Shown here piece by piece: positions 52,193 through 61,700 of a DNA stretch of 64,000 nucleotides; positions within the stretch are counted from its first letter, which is position 1; every line of letters starts with the position of its first letter. Origin of the DNA: Paenibacillus sp. FSL A5-0031 (GTDB taxonomy: Bacteria > Bacillota > Bacilli > Paenibacillales > Paenibacillaceae); contig NZ_MRTD01000029.1 of assembly GCF_001956295.1 (NCBI RefSeq), positions 1 through 64,000 on the forward strand, given 5' to 3'. The translations under genes and the position numbers were made by a program. The notes beneath the pieces were generated by a model, which did no database searches, was not told where the DNA came from, and saw only the letters and a list, made by a program, of their open reading frames with translations.

Positions 52193-52918
52193 TCACCTAT
52201 GTGCGACTGCATCTGGCCTATTGCTCGCAGCAGCATGATCATCTTGCTCAAAAAGCATACCGTCCTTGATCGTTACGATCCGGTCACATAAATCCAATAC
52301 ACGCTCGTCATGGGTAACCATAACAGCCGCCTTACCCCGTTGCTTAACCTCAGTAGCCATGAGCTCCACTACCGCTCTACCCCGTTTAGAATCGAGGCTG
52401 GCTGTCGGCTCGTCGGCTAGAATAACGCCGGGATCATTCATGAATGCCCTAGCAATGGCAACCCGTTGGCGTTCTCCGCCGGACAGCTTCTCAGGATAAT
52501 AATTCATCCGATGCAGCAGTCCTACTTTCTCAAGAAGCGCTTTAGCTTTCACAAGCGCTTCTTTTCCATCTGTACCTGCTAGCTTCGATACGAGCAGCAG
52601 TTGATCCACTACTCTTAAATAAGGAACAAGATTGGATGCTTGAAAAATAAAACCAAGATTTTTGACTCTAACCTCACTTAATTCGCTAGAGGATAAATTC
52701 GTGACATCCTTCTCATTAATTAAAATCCGTCCGCTTGACGGTGAGAGCAGCGCCCCCGCTATGGAAAGAAAAGTACTTTTGCCCGAACCCGATGGTCCAA
52801 CAACAGCGACAAACTCACCTGCTTTTACGCTTAAAGAAACCTTTTGCAGCGCCGTAACAGCCGTTTCACCTTCGCCATACACTTTATTTACATGCTCAAG
52901 AATAAGTTTTTCCTTCAT
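52193..52918 (-). CDS. ABC transporter ATP-binding protein, MacB/LolD type
   Basis: The 241-residue ATPase has Walker A (VVGPSGSGKSTFLS), a Q-loop (IFQASNLVP), signature LSGGERQRVAIARAF and Walker B (VILADEPTASLD), with an H-loop (AAVMVTHDERV). It drives the FtsX-type permease encoded immediately upstream, sharing one base with its stop codon (translational coupling). MacB/LolD-type pairs move lipids, lipoproteins, peptides or drugs out of the membrane, or transmit mechanical force. The substrate is unknown. Confidence 0.93.
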   Translation of the reverse strand: MKEKLILEHVNKVYGEGETAVTALQKVSLSVKAGEFVAVVGPSGSGKSTFLSIAGALLSPSSGRILINEKDVTNLSSSELSEVRVKNLGFIFQASNLVPYLRVVDQLLLVSKLAGTDGKEALVKAKALLEKVGLLHRMNYYPEKLSGGERQRVAIARAFMNDPGVILADEPTASLDSKRGRAVVELMATEVKQRGKAAVMVTHDERVLDLCDRIVTIKDGMLFEQDDHAAASNRPDAVAHR

Positions 52919-54015
52919 TATTCAACCCTCCCAATCGCTTCAATCGCATCTACTTTTGCAATCCGATTTAAGGACAGCAACGCGCCGATAATCGAGACTA
53001 GAATAAGTAAACCGGAATATTGAGACAATATATTTACACCTAACTCAAAAGGCATGCTCGCTGGCAAAATTGCACTTACGCCAAAAGTAAGTCCGATGCT
53101 TATTGCAACAGCCACAATGGCCAAAAGCAATACTTGACCCACTAAATTTGCTGCCAGATAGGACGTCTTTGCTCCGATTGCCTTCAACACTCCAAATTGG
53201 CTAATTTTCTGCAGTGTAATGACATAGAAGAAAACAGCTTGTATGAAAGCGGCAATAACAATTAAGAAAGCGATCATCATCGTCAGGGAGCCTTGCTCCT
53301 CTTTAAAACCCGGAATGCCCTGTACCGCTTCTTTTTTTGTAATAACCTCCGTATCTGCTACACTCTTTTGCAATGATTCTTTGTTTAGTTTATCTGTATG
53401 AATGACAATAGCGTTATAGGAAGCTGTTTGTTTACCAAAGGATGCTTGCATCAGCTTATTAAAATTTTGGATATCCATGAATGCTACCGGCGTATGACTG
53501 AACTTCTGATTAGTGGCAAAGCCGACTACTTTCCATTCAATGCCGAGCTCTTGATCCCCTAGCGTATCGCCAATTTGCACGCCTTGTTCTTTTAAAGAGG
53601 AGTCAACGACCACTTCATTGCTTGCCCCCATGCTTTTCCCTTCAGTAATACTTGGCATTACCTTCCCGCTTGGCTCGATGCCAAACAAAGCAATATCTAT
53701 CTTCTTCTTGGAATCATTCCGATATACAGAGAGCATCGTTTGCCCAAGCGGTTCGGATTGTGAGAGTCCTTCTAATTGCCTGACCTCTTCCAGCTTCTCG
53801 GTACCTAGTGCGGACCGCGTCAGCTTATGCTCGGAATCCGTCTGAAGCACGAAATAATCGGCGTCCATATTTTTTAGAATGGATGCATTATCTGATGAAA
53901 GCCCATTGGCTAATCCTGAAACCATAAAGGTTAACCATGCGACCAGAACCATTATTAATCCAATTAGAAAATATCTGCCTTTCGCATATTTCAATTCGCG
54001 CAGCGCTAGAAACAT
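52918..54015 (-). CDS. ABC transporter permease, FtsX/MacB type
   Basis: The 365-residue protein starts at the ATG at 54015 (MFLALRELKYAKGRYFLIG), a better fit to the family than the frame's upstream start at 54090. It has one N-terminal membrane segment, a large extracytoplasmic domain (about 40-240) and three C-terminal membrane segments with KISQFGVLKAIGAKTSYL, the FtsX family signature. It pairs with the ATPase encoded downstream and contains no accessory subunit gene such as a MacA-type adaptor. Confidence 0.9.
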   Translation of the reverse strand: MFLALRELKYAKGRYFLIGLIMVLVAWLTFMVSGLANGLSSDNASILKNMDADYFVLQTDSEHKLTRSALGTEKLEEVRQLEGLSQSEPLGQTMLSVYRNDSKKKIDIALFGIEPSGKVMPSITEGKSMGASNEVVVDSSLKEQGVQIGDTLGDQELGIEWKVVGFATNQKFSHTPVAFMDIQNFNKLMQASFGKQTASYNAIVIHTDKLNKESLQKSVADTEVITKKEAVQGIPGFKEEQGSLTMMIAFLIVIAAFIQAVFFYVITLQKISQFGVLKAIGAKTSYLAANLVGQVLLLAIVAVAISIGLTFGVSAILPASMPFELGVNILSQYSGLLILVSIIGALLSLNRIAKVDAIEAIGRVE

Positions 54016-54119
54016 GTTCAACCATCTCCATTCCTTCTCTTGATAGCTGAAGTTTACGTTTGGAATATGAACAGAGCGTGAATGGCTCATTACAATGTGA
54101 AATTAACCTCAAAATAAAC

Positions 54120-54153
54120 AAAAAAAAGCTCAAGCCGCGATGGGCTCAAGCTT
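54120..54153 (-). terminator. Probable terminator of the 95-residue protein gene
   Basis: AAGCT..AGCC pairs with GGCT..AGCTT with a two-base internal mismatch, followed on the minus strand by TTTTTTT. It is 40 bases past the stop at 54195. Confidence 0.55.
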
Positions 54154-54194
54154 CTACTTGCCTATAATTATGCAATGCTGGCACTTCTACTGTT

Positions 54195-54482
54195 CTACTT
54201 GCCGCTATATTCCGAAGTTGCTGTATCGAGCATAGACTGCCAATTGGCAAAATCCGTTTCTCTTGCAACGTGACGATCAAATAGTTCATCCGGAATGTTC
54301 TGAACATCTTCTCTTGTTTCTACTTGAAAGTTGCCCTTCTCAAGAAACGCGCTAAAGCTTGTAAAGCTGGAATGCTTGCTCATAAACGATTCTTTAAACA
54401 AATCATCAAATGAAACATGATTCGGATCTTCCTGAATCGACTTCTGTCCTTGCAATTCCTTCAATAAATCTTCGAATGACAT
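54195..54482 (-). CDS. Small acidic hypothetical protein
   Basis: The 95-residue protein has an internal near-repeat at the N-terminus: FEDLLKEL and FDDLFKESF, both flanked by Asp/Glu, which suggests two copies of a short helical interaction motif. The rest is polar with no membrane segment or cysteine. The ATG has no good SD; an AGGGGTGATC lies 20 bases further upstream with no start codon beneath it, so the true start is uncertain. It sits 65 bases downstream of the DEAD-box helicase gene on the same strand and may be co-transcribed with it. I recognise no family. Confidence 0.6.
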   Translation of the reverse strand: MSFEDLLKELQGQKSIQEDPNHVSFDDLFKESFMSKHSSFTSFSAFLEKGNFQVETREDVQNIPDELFDRHVARETDFANWQSMLDTATSEYSGK

Positions 54483-54547
54483 TGGCTTTTGCTTTCTCAG
54501 ACGATCACCCCTAGGTCAATTTATTATATTTCGGCTTTCTTCGTTGC

Positions 54548-55693
54548 TTAACTGATCAGAACCCCATCAGGACGTTCGGTTACTACAGGTATAGTTTTGC
54601 GAATCATTTTCTCAATATCCTTCAAATAAGGAATTTCATCCACTTCGCAAAAAGAGATGGCGATTCCACTTAATCCAGCTCTGCCTGTACGGCCAATGCG
54701 ATGAACATACGTTTCTGAAATATTAGGAAGGTTGAAATTAATGACATGCGAAAGCTCGTCAATATCGATACCTCTCGCCGCAATATCTGTGGCAACCAGT
54801 ACTCGAGTTGCACCGCTTCTAAAATTAGTTAACGCATTTTGGCGGGCATTTTGAGACTTGTTTCCATGAATAGCCTGTGCAGAAATATTCACTTTAGTCA
54901 GTCCGCGCACTACGCGATCTGCACCATGCTTCGTCCGAGTAAACACAAGCGCCGAAGCGATGGATTTATCCTGCAGCAGGTCATTCAATAAATCTTGTTT
55001 ATTACCTTTATCTACAAAATAGACAGATTGCTCTATTCGATCCACTGTTGAGGAAGCTGGAGTTATTTCCACTTTCGCCGGATTAACAAGCAGCGTTTTG
55101 ACAAGCTTCGAAATTTCTGGAGGCATCGTAGCCGAGAAAAAGAGTGTTTGCTTTTTTCTTGGCATTTTGGCGATGATTCTCTTCACGTCGTGAATAAAAC
55201 CCATATCGAGCATTCGATCTGCTTCATCAAGCACTAATATTTGTACATATTGCAAATCAACAAACTTTTGATTAATAAGATCGATAAGTCTGCCTGGAGT
55301 GGCAATAATAACATCAGCGCCTTGTCGAAGTGCACGCTCTTGAACCTTCTGTGAAACGCCGCCCACGATAGCTACACTGCGCAAGTCGGTAAATTGTCCG
55401 TACGCACGCATGTTTTCTTCTATCTGGAGAGCAAGCTCTCTTGTAGGTGTCAAAATCAATGAGCGAATACGTCGCTGTGCCCCCGGTTTAGCGGGTTGGC
55501 CGCTTAATAACTGAATGATGGGTAATGCGAATGCAGCCGTTTTCCCGGTCCCTGTCTGAGCGCAGCCAAACAAATCTCTGCCCGCTAGTACGACGGGAAT
55601 GGCCTGCTCCTGAATAGGCGTAGGCTTTGTGTAGTTTTCCTTGGTTAGCGCCTTCAGTATTGCAGGGCTAAAATTTAGATCATTAAAAGTCAT
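54548..55693 (-). CDS. DEAD-box RNA helicase (RhlE/CshA type)
   Basis: The 381-residue protein has the Q motif (TPIQEQAIPV), motif I (CAQTGTGKTAAF), motif Ia (PTRELALQ), motif II (VLDEADRMLDMGF), motif III (FSATMP), motif IV-V (VATDIAARGIDID) and motif VI (HRIGRTGRAG). The C-terminal tail is short, so it is a minimal core helicase that would remodel RNA in the cytosol, often in cold or ribosome assembly. The ATG follows AAGGAG. It is probably the first gene of a unit with the 95-residue protein. Confidence 0.93.
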   Translation of the reverse strand: MTFNDLNFSPAILKALTKENYTKPTPIQEQAIPVVLAGRDLFGCAQTGTGKTAAFALPIIQLLSGQPAKPGAQRRIRSLILTPTRELALQIEENMRAYGQFTDLRSVAIVGGVSQKVQERALRQGADVIIATPGRLIDLINQKFVDLQYVQILVLDEADRMLDMGFIHDVKRIIAKMPRKKQTLFFSATMPPEISKLVKTLLVNPAKVEITPASSTVDRIEQSVYFVDKGNKQDLLNDLLQDKSIASALVFTRTKHGADRVVRGLTKVNISAQAIHGNKSQNARQNALTNFRSGATRVLVATDIAARGIDIDELSHVINFNLPNISETYVHRIGRTGRAGLSGIAISFCEVDEIPYLKDIEKMIRKTIPVVTERPDGVLIS

Positions 55694-55866
55694 CTTTTCT
55701 CCTTCATTTGAAGCCTTATATTCTCAATCATGCTGCTTTTTATAATCGCATAGCATTTCCAAAAACCGTTCCTTTAAGACATAACAAGTAAGTATAGCAT
55801 AATAAAACGATATAATCGACATAAACCTCTATCCTTGAGACAGCAGCCTAGGCCCATTTTTAACCT

Positions 55867-56343
55867 TTAGTTAAAAGTCATCCATACAGTATTTCCCAAA
55901 GGCTCAAAGCCTTGCTTATACCAAAAGTTCCTTGTTTTATCCAACGTGTATACATATATCTTTTTATTCGGATATTTTGCTTTTACCCATTGAATAAAGG
56001 CAGCAGCGTAACCCTTGCCTTCAAATTCCTTTAAAACATCAAGTGCTTCTATAAATACAAAGTTCTTTTTGTTTTTAATCTCAATATAAAAGTCCCGCTC
56101 CAAATACTTCTCATCATCGCTAAAATAATCTTGTTCTGCTTTCTGAATCAGCTGCTTGGCGTTATCGTACTCCCAAACGACTCCGTATCCAACCATCTCG
56201 TCCTCAGCCTCGATGACGTAAATATTTTCCGGAAGCTCTGATTTGTCCTTTTGGCTAAGCTCCCCTGCGTGATAGGCGGAATGTATATCGCTTAACAGGT
56301 TTTGCATTTCTTGATCAAATGGTTTCGCAATAATAGTAGGCAT
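55867..56343 (-). CDS. GNAT-family N-acetyltransferase
   Basis: The 158-residue protein starts at the ATG at 56343 (AAAGGGG upstream). It has a GNAT fold: YVIEAEDEMVGYGVVWEY, FIEALDVLKEFEGKGYAAAFIQWVK with the acetyl-CoA-binding Q/R-x-x-G-x-G/A loop variant EGKGYA, and a C-terminal NFWYKQGFEPLG. The acceptor substrate is unknown. It stands alone between terminators. Confidence 0.85.
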   Translation of the reverse strand: MPTIIAKPFDQEMQNLLSDIHSAYHAGELSQKDKSELPENIYVIEAEDEMVGYGVVWEYDNAKQLIQKAEQDYFSDDEKYLERDFYIEIKNKKNFVFIEALDVLKEFEGKGYAAAFIQWVKAKYPNKKIYVYTLDKTRNFWYKQGFEPLGNTVWMTFN

Positions 56344-56389
56344 TTTCAATCCCCTTTTTGCTACTCAAAGCATATAACGTTTCCAAACA

Positions 56390-56423
56390 AAAAGAAGCAG
56401 GGTATCATCTTGTACCCTGCTTC
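56390..56423 (-). terminator. Rho-independent terminator
   Basis: Perfect arms GAAGCAGGGTA / TACCCTGCTTC with an 8-base loop, followed on the minus strand by TTTTTG. It ends transcription from the small gene at 56553 before the acetyltransferase gene. Confidence 0.85.
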
Positions 56424-56552
56424 TCCTATTGATTGATTTTTTATCGTTTATTAGTCTTAGACATCTTACCATAAATGATCGAAGCCAACTAGTCGTTCTC
56501 TTTTCCAATTGTCATCTAAGCTGATTTGCCAAGCCCAATATCGATCATTCCA

Positions 56553-56675
56553 TTAACGATTCTTTTTCCTGAAATTTTGCAGCGTATGGACAAGCTTATC
56601 TCGCGCATCCTTGTTTTTCATTAAATAAGTGACGCCAGCTCCAATTGCAGTTATCAATAGTTTTTTCTTGCTCAT
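56553..56675 (-). CDS. 40-residue small protein
   Basis: The ATG at 56675 has GGGAGGTAG upstream at proper spacing. The product has a basic N-terminus (SKKK), a short hydrophobic stretch (LLITAIGAGVTYLM) and a highly charged C-terminus (ARDKLVHTLQNFRKKNR). It could be a small membrane-associated protein. The frame stays open upstream to 56759, but that part lacks an RBS. It is followed by the terminator at 56390. No family is recognised. Confidence 0.6.
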   Translation of the reverse strand: MSKKKLLITAIGAGVTYLMKNKDARDKLVHTLQNFRKKNR

Positions 56676-56936
56676 GGGTACTACCTCCCTGAATTCGTCT
56701 TTGTATGAATGTACCCTGTTTATTGAGTTTTTAAGCACATTATGTTTCGCATTTTCCATTTCAACTTCATTTATCGTCTTGCTATATTTTTTGAAGATTA
56801 AACCACCATGATAAGGTTTTGTTTATTAAAGACCCGCTGATTCTAAGAAAAATACGGCAAACCTTTTCATTTGCATGAATGTTGTAAGATTGAAATGTAA
56901 CTCCAAAAATCGAAGAAAATTGAAAGGGGATTACGT

Positions 56937-57479
56937 ATGAAGCATACAAATCCATTAAAAGCATTTCTTGAGGAAAGTGACGAAAGTACCATTGCTGCGA
57001 TTGGAAGCTATATTACAAATCATATGAATGAAAGCTGGGAAACCATCCTTCTAAACCATCAAGATATACTGCAAAAAGCTTACAACGAGGCAGGAGATGC
57101 TGCTTATGGTACATTTCTCAATCTGTTGTTCCTACCTGTTCATAGGCAATTTAAAGAGTCCGGTTTCCATCTCGAACCCAAACTTCCAGGCCATTTCGAC
57201 CTGTCGCGGGAATGGGGAAATACGGAAGAAACCGACCAGCAGCGTTGGATGTGGAGCACGGTTTATTCCTCCAATGACGAGGCAATAGGAACCATCGTCA
57301 CCATCACATTTCACGATCATACGTTGTTCCGTATTCCTCGCCAACCTCAAATCATCGCATTAAGCGCCACATCGAAAGCAGATGTCATAGCGGCACTTTC
57401 TCTCCTGTCTCCAGACTTTGAGCATGCACTCGAGTTTACCGTTGAATACGAAAATTACCTGCGGAGCCAGCAAGGCTAG
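56937..57479 (+). CDS. Hypothetical cytosolic protein
   Basis: The 180-residue protein has a well-placed AAAGGGGATT upstream of its ATG and normal codon use. It has no membrane segment and no recognisable catalytic motif. The sequence is acidic and rich in aromatic residues (REWGNTEETDQQRWMWSTVY). I cannot assign a family. It is a single plus-strand gene, convergent with the protease-like gene at 57641. Confidence 0.65.
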   Translation: MKHTNPLKAFLEESDESTIAAIGSYITNHMNESWETILLNHQDILQKAYNEAGDAAYGTFLNLLFLPVHRQFKESGFHLEPKLPGHFDLSREWGNTEETDQQRWMWSTVYSSNDEAIGTIVTITFHDHTLFRIPRQPQIIALSATSKADVIAALSLLSPDFEHALEFTVEYENYLRSQQG

Positions 57480-57603
57480 AACGGAAATAAAGCACGCTGC
57501 ATCTAAAGTTCACGATTTCCCTCGATTAGTGATAAAAATCATTAGTATGTATAAGAAGTAAACATAACCATTTGAAAAATAGACGATATAATAGAGATAC
57601 AGC

Positions 57604-57627
57604 AAAAAACCTCCTTTTGACGGGAGG
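57604..57627 (-). terminator. Rho-independent terminator of the SprT/YgjP-like gene
   Basis: CCTCC and GGAGG flank a short loop, followed on the minus strand by TTTTTTG. It lies 14 bases past the stop at 57641. The stem is short. Confidence 0.65.
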
Positions 57628-57640
57628 CCAGTTATCATGA

Positions 57641-58306
57641 TTACAGTGTCATAGCTTGACCATGCCTTGCTAGAAACTCTTCCTTCTCTTTGTAATCCGG
57701 CATAATGCTGCCCACTCGTCTCCAGAAGGAACGATCATGATTCATATGCGTCAGATGGCAAAGCTCATGGATGACGACATAATCGATTACCTCAAGCGGA
57801 GCCATCGCCAATCGGTAATTAAAGGTTAGTTTTTTACTTGAGCTGCAGCTTCCCCACTTCGTTCTTGACTCTTCGATTTCGAAGCTTTTATGTTTTACTT
57901 TCAGCTGCTCTTGATATCGCTTGATTCGTTCTCCAATGATTTTCTTACAGCTTGAAAAATAAAACTTTTTAAGATTGATTTTTAACTCCTCTTCACTCAG
58001 ATCAGCTGTGTCAATCAACTCATGAAGAAAGTACTCTTTTCCAAGGTGAAGGAATTTTCCTTGCTCTTGATATTCTTTTGTCTTAGGGGTATCTCGAACC
58101 TTCGCGATCTGCTGCAATCTCTGAGTGAGCTGTTTACCATGCTGCTCCACGGCCCGCATGACATTCTCTTCCGTTGTTCCATTGGGAGCCTTCACGGTTA
58201 TGAATCCTAATGAGTCCATTTGGATATATATCTTTTTTCTATTGGCATATTCAACATTAAACTCAATGATTTGATTTTCAAATTCGATTTTCATAGCGAC
58301 CATCAT
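57641..58306 (-). CDS. YgjP-like/SprT-type zinc metallopeptidase
   Basis: The 221-residue protein has the zinc-binding HELCHLTHMNHDRSFW motif (HExxH plus a downstream His) and upstream TKWGSCSSSKKLTFNYRLAMAP, the hallmark of the YgjP/DUF45 family. These are predicted cytosolic metal-dependent hydrolases related to SprT/WSS1-type proteases. Start choice is uncertain (ATG at 58306, or four codons in); neither has a strong SD. It is a single gene. Confidence 0.88.
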   Translation of the reverse strand: MMVAMKIEFENQIIEFNVEYANRKKIYIQMDSLGFITVKAPNGTTEENVMRAVEQHGKQLTQRLQQIAKVRDTPKTKEYQEQGKFLHLGKEYFLHELIDTADLSEEELKINLKKFYFSSCKKIIGERIKRYQEQLKVKHKSFEIEESRTKWGSCSSSKKLTFNYRLAMAPLEVIDYVVIHELCHLTHMNHDRSFWRRVGSIMPDYKEKEEFLARHGQAMTL

Positions 58307-58756
58307 TTCTATTAGGTTATTTCTGAATCTCTTTCATTTTATCACAACTACAACTATGACCGTTCAAAATGCTTTTTTTCTCACATGCTATGGGTTTAAT
58401 TCGATGTTGTTTTTAAAGATCGAGTTAAACCTCTATTTCCTGTGAAAAATATCCCATTTTTATTATATTTTTGTAAAATATTCCCCTTTTATCATCGTAA
58501 TTTACCCCTTCCTTTCATGAAATCAACGTCTCATGCTAGGAATAGTTATACAAATTAAATGCAAGCTTTGCAGGAGGTGATACCCAATTATCCCCTTTTA
58601 ATTCCGTGACAGTTGGTGATTGTGACTGCCAAATTCGGTCTCGGAAAAGCAAGAACCCGTTCAAAATACTCCGTAACGCATTGAGAAAACAACCACACCC
58701 AGACTTGCACATGAATGCTAATGCTGCAATGTTCGACTATGAAAATTAGAGGTGAT
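58307..58756. other. Gene-free region upstream of the chitinase, with a 39-bp inverted repeat
   Basis: A/T-rich 450-base gap between divergent genes. At 58393-58431 GGTTTAATTCGAT and ATCGAGTTAAACC form a 13-bp inverted repeat with one G-T pair and a 13-base centre, without a T-run. At 58571-58580 an AGGAGGTGAT perfectly complements the 16S 3' end but has no start codon at usable distance. No clear promoter was recognised. Confidence 0.5.
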
Positions 58757-61700
58757 ATGGTGAATATTTTTGCAAGAAATAAAGGAATGAAGTTTGTCAT
58801 TATGTTTATGTGTCTAGCACTTCTCGTTTCTCCTTTCCTTGACACAACAACAGCCTATGGGAATGAAGCAGCGTTGCCCGCAGTGAACGAAGCTGCTCGA
58901 GCCGTAACGGATGCTGTCTATGAGGCAGCCCCTCCCGTCCCTCAAAACCTAACTGTTGTAACCGATTCCATCACTGCGACGAGTGCACAGCTTAAATGGG
59001 ATGTTCATCCAGAGCAAGCTGACGTTGATGTATGGTACTACGTAGCTCCAGATCCTGCTAATCCAACAAAAGAAGATGTAAACAACTATTTAGCTACAGG
59101 GAAAGGCGGCAGTGTGGAGCTGCAAAACTTGCAGCCTAATACGACGTACAAGCTGTATACCACTTGGTATAAGAGACCTTACACGCGGGTGTTGCGAAGC
59201 AACTACGTTGAATTTACGACACTTGCCGGCGAGCCATCAAATGAGCCTACTGGCAATCCAGGGCCTAGCAACCTAAGTATTGTGAATGTTACACATAATA
59301 CGGTAACTGTTACCTTTGATCCTGCGCATAAGCTAGATGATTACTGGGTTTGGAATCCGGACAATCCTCCTCTTAACAAAGATCCTTATTCCGGCTTCAC
59401 ACAAGTAGGAGGCAGCACGATTGGAGGATTAAAGGAAGAAACCAAATATACATTCTTCTTAGGTCCGAACGGTACTCAATATGCTAATCTAACAGATAAA
59501 CAGAAGAGCAATTCGATTACTTTCACTACGCCAAAGGATACAAGTGAATATAAAGAACAGCCATTAACGCCTCCTCAATATTTAAAGGTAAGCGATATTA
59601 CATCATCCAATATTACATTCAAATGGACAGGCAGTCCTGATGCCAACGGCTATGACTTCTATGTTAACGGTGGATGGAAAGGCGGAATATGGAATGGCTC
59701 CGACACATTCATCTATACGTTCCCAGAAGGTGGACTTACAGCAGGCAGCATCTACAAATTTATGGTTGGCGCGCAAAATGGCGCTTCCGGCAAAGATCCG
59801 GTTAACGGCCCGCCTTTAGAAATCAAATGGGGCGAGCTTGCGGCGCCGCTCGATCTTCAAGTCATTACAGCCAACCGCACAACCGCTTCACTAGGCTGGG
59901 CACCGACCTCTGGCGCAACGAGCTACGACATCTATGAAGCAGGCAAGCTTATCGGCTCCAGCGATTCCAATCGGTATGTTGCCAATGGTTTAACAGAAGG
60001 CAAATCCTACAGCTTTACAGTTGCAGCCAAAAATGCGCTATGGAAATCAGCTGCCAGCAGCGCAGCAACGACGATTCCAGGCGCGGACTACACTAATTTC
60101 ACCTATTACGGCAGCTGGTTTTCCTATGACAATAATCGTCAATACTTTCCAGAAGATATCGATGTTTCACAGCTTACACATCTCAACTACGCCTTCTCCG
60201 ATATATGCTGGCGTAAAGTGGGTTCAAACGGTGCAGCTTGCCAAAATAAAGACATTCCGCTGCAAGCGAATTATGTTTTCGACGGGGAGCTTGTGCTTGG
60301 AGACCAGAAGGTCGATATTGAGCAGCTTGCTGCTTTTAACAAAATTAAAAATAATAACCCTGAGCTGAAGCTAATGGCTTCCGTTGGCGGCTGGACATTC
60401 TCCAATCATTTCTCCGACATGGCCGCATCTGAAGTCACACGTCGTACGTTTGCGAATTCCGTCGTTAAATATTTGCGTACGTACAAGATGGATGGACTCG
60501 ATATCGACTGGGAATATCCGGTTGAGGGCGGAGAATCGGATAATATCAATCGTCCAGAGGACAAACAAAACTTCACTCTTCTCATGCAAACCGTTCGTGC
60601 AGCGCTTGATGCAGCCGGCTCCATCGATGGCAAATATTATTTGCTCACCATCGCATCCGGTCAAGGAGATGATTTCGTAGTCAATGCTGACTTCGCAAAT
60701 TCTGTTCAATACCTGGATATGATCAACATTATGAGCTATGACTATAGCGGAAGCTGGGAACTGCGGGCTTTCCATAATTCGCCTCTTTATCAAGATCCTA
60801 ATAATGTAAGAGCCTCTGCGAAACGCAACAATGTTAGAGGCGCTCTGCTTGGTCATTTGAACGGCGGCGTTCCGGCTTTTAAACTAAACATGGGTGTTCC
60901 TTATTATGGAATAGGCTGGAAGGGCTGTTCCGCAAACGGTGAATATCAAAACTGCACATCCATTCCTTATGGATCATGGGAGAGCGGTAAGTTCGATTTT
61001 GCCGAGGTTGAGAACAATATGATAGACCAAAACGGATATACCCGTTACTGGAATGAGCATTCAAAGGTCGCTTATGTTTACAATAGTGAAACCGGAATGT
61101 TTATTACTTATAATGACCAAACGTCAATGATGTATAGCACTTCGCTTGTCAAAACCTTAGATTTGGCTGGCGTTATGACTTGGGACATTAGCGGTGACCG
61201 CAACAAAACACTTTCAACGCAGTTGATCAGTGATCTTCCGATTGACGGCAAGGTGAATGAAAACGCACTAGCTGCTCCTCAAAATGTAACAAAGCTCAGC
61301 GCGGACAAACAGTCTTTTGAAATTAAATGGGATGCTGTCCAAGGGGCTGCTGGCTATGAAGTATTCGTGAACGCCATATTTACAGGATATACAGCGAATA
61401 CACAGTTTAAAGCAGACAAGCTGAACCTTGGCTCAGACTACACCGTTACCGTGCTCAGTATTAGAAAAGACGGCAATATAATTACAGAGGTTTCTCCTGC
61501 AAGCAGTGCACTGGTTGTAAGTACAGCAGGCGTAATATCTCCAGCTCATCTCACGGTAACGAGTTCAACCTATGACGCGATTAGCGTTCAATGGACGGCT
61601 TCTCCGAAAGCAGACGGGTATGACGTTTATCTGGGTGATAAATTAGTGGTATCTACAACAGCTACAAACTACACGTTTACGCAACTGACGCACAGTACGA

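Noticed and set aside
60371..60856. 161-codon minus-strand frame inside the chitinase
   Set aside because: It overlaps the GH18 active-site region of the real gene and is a shadow frame.
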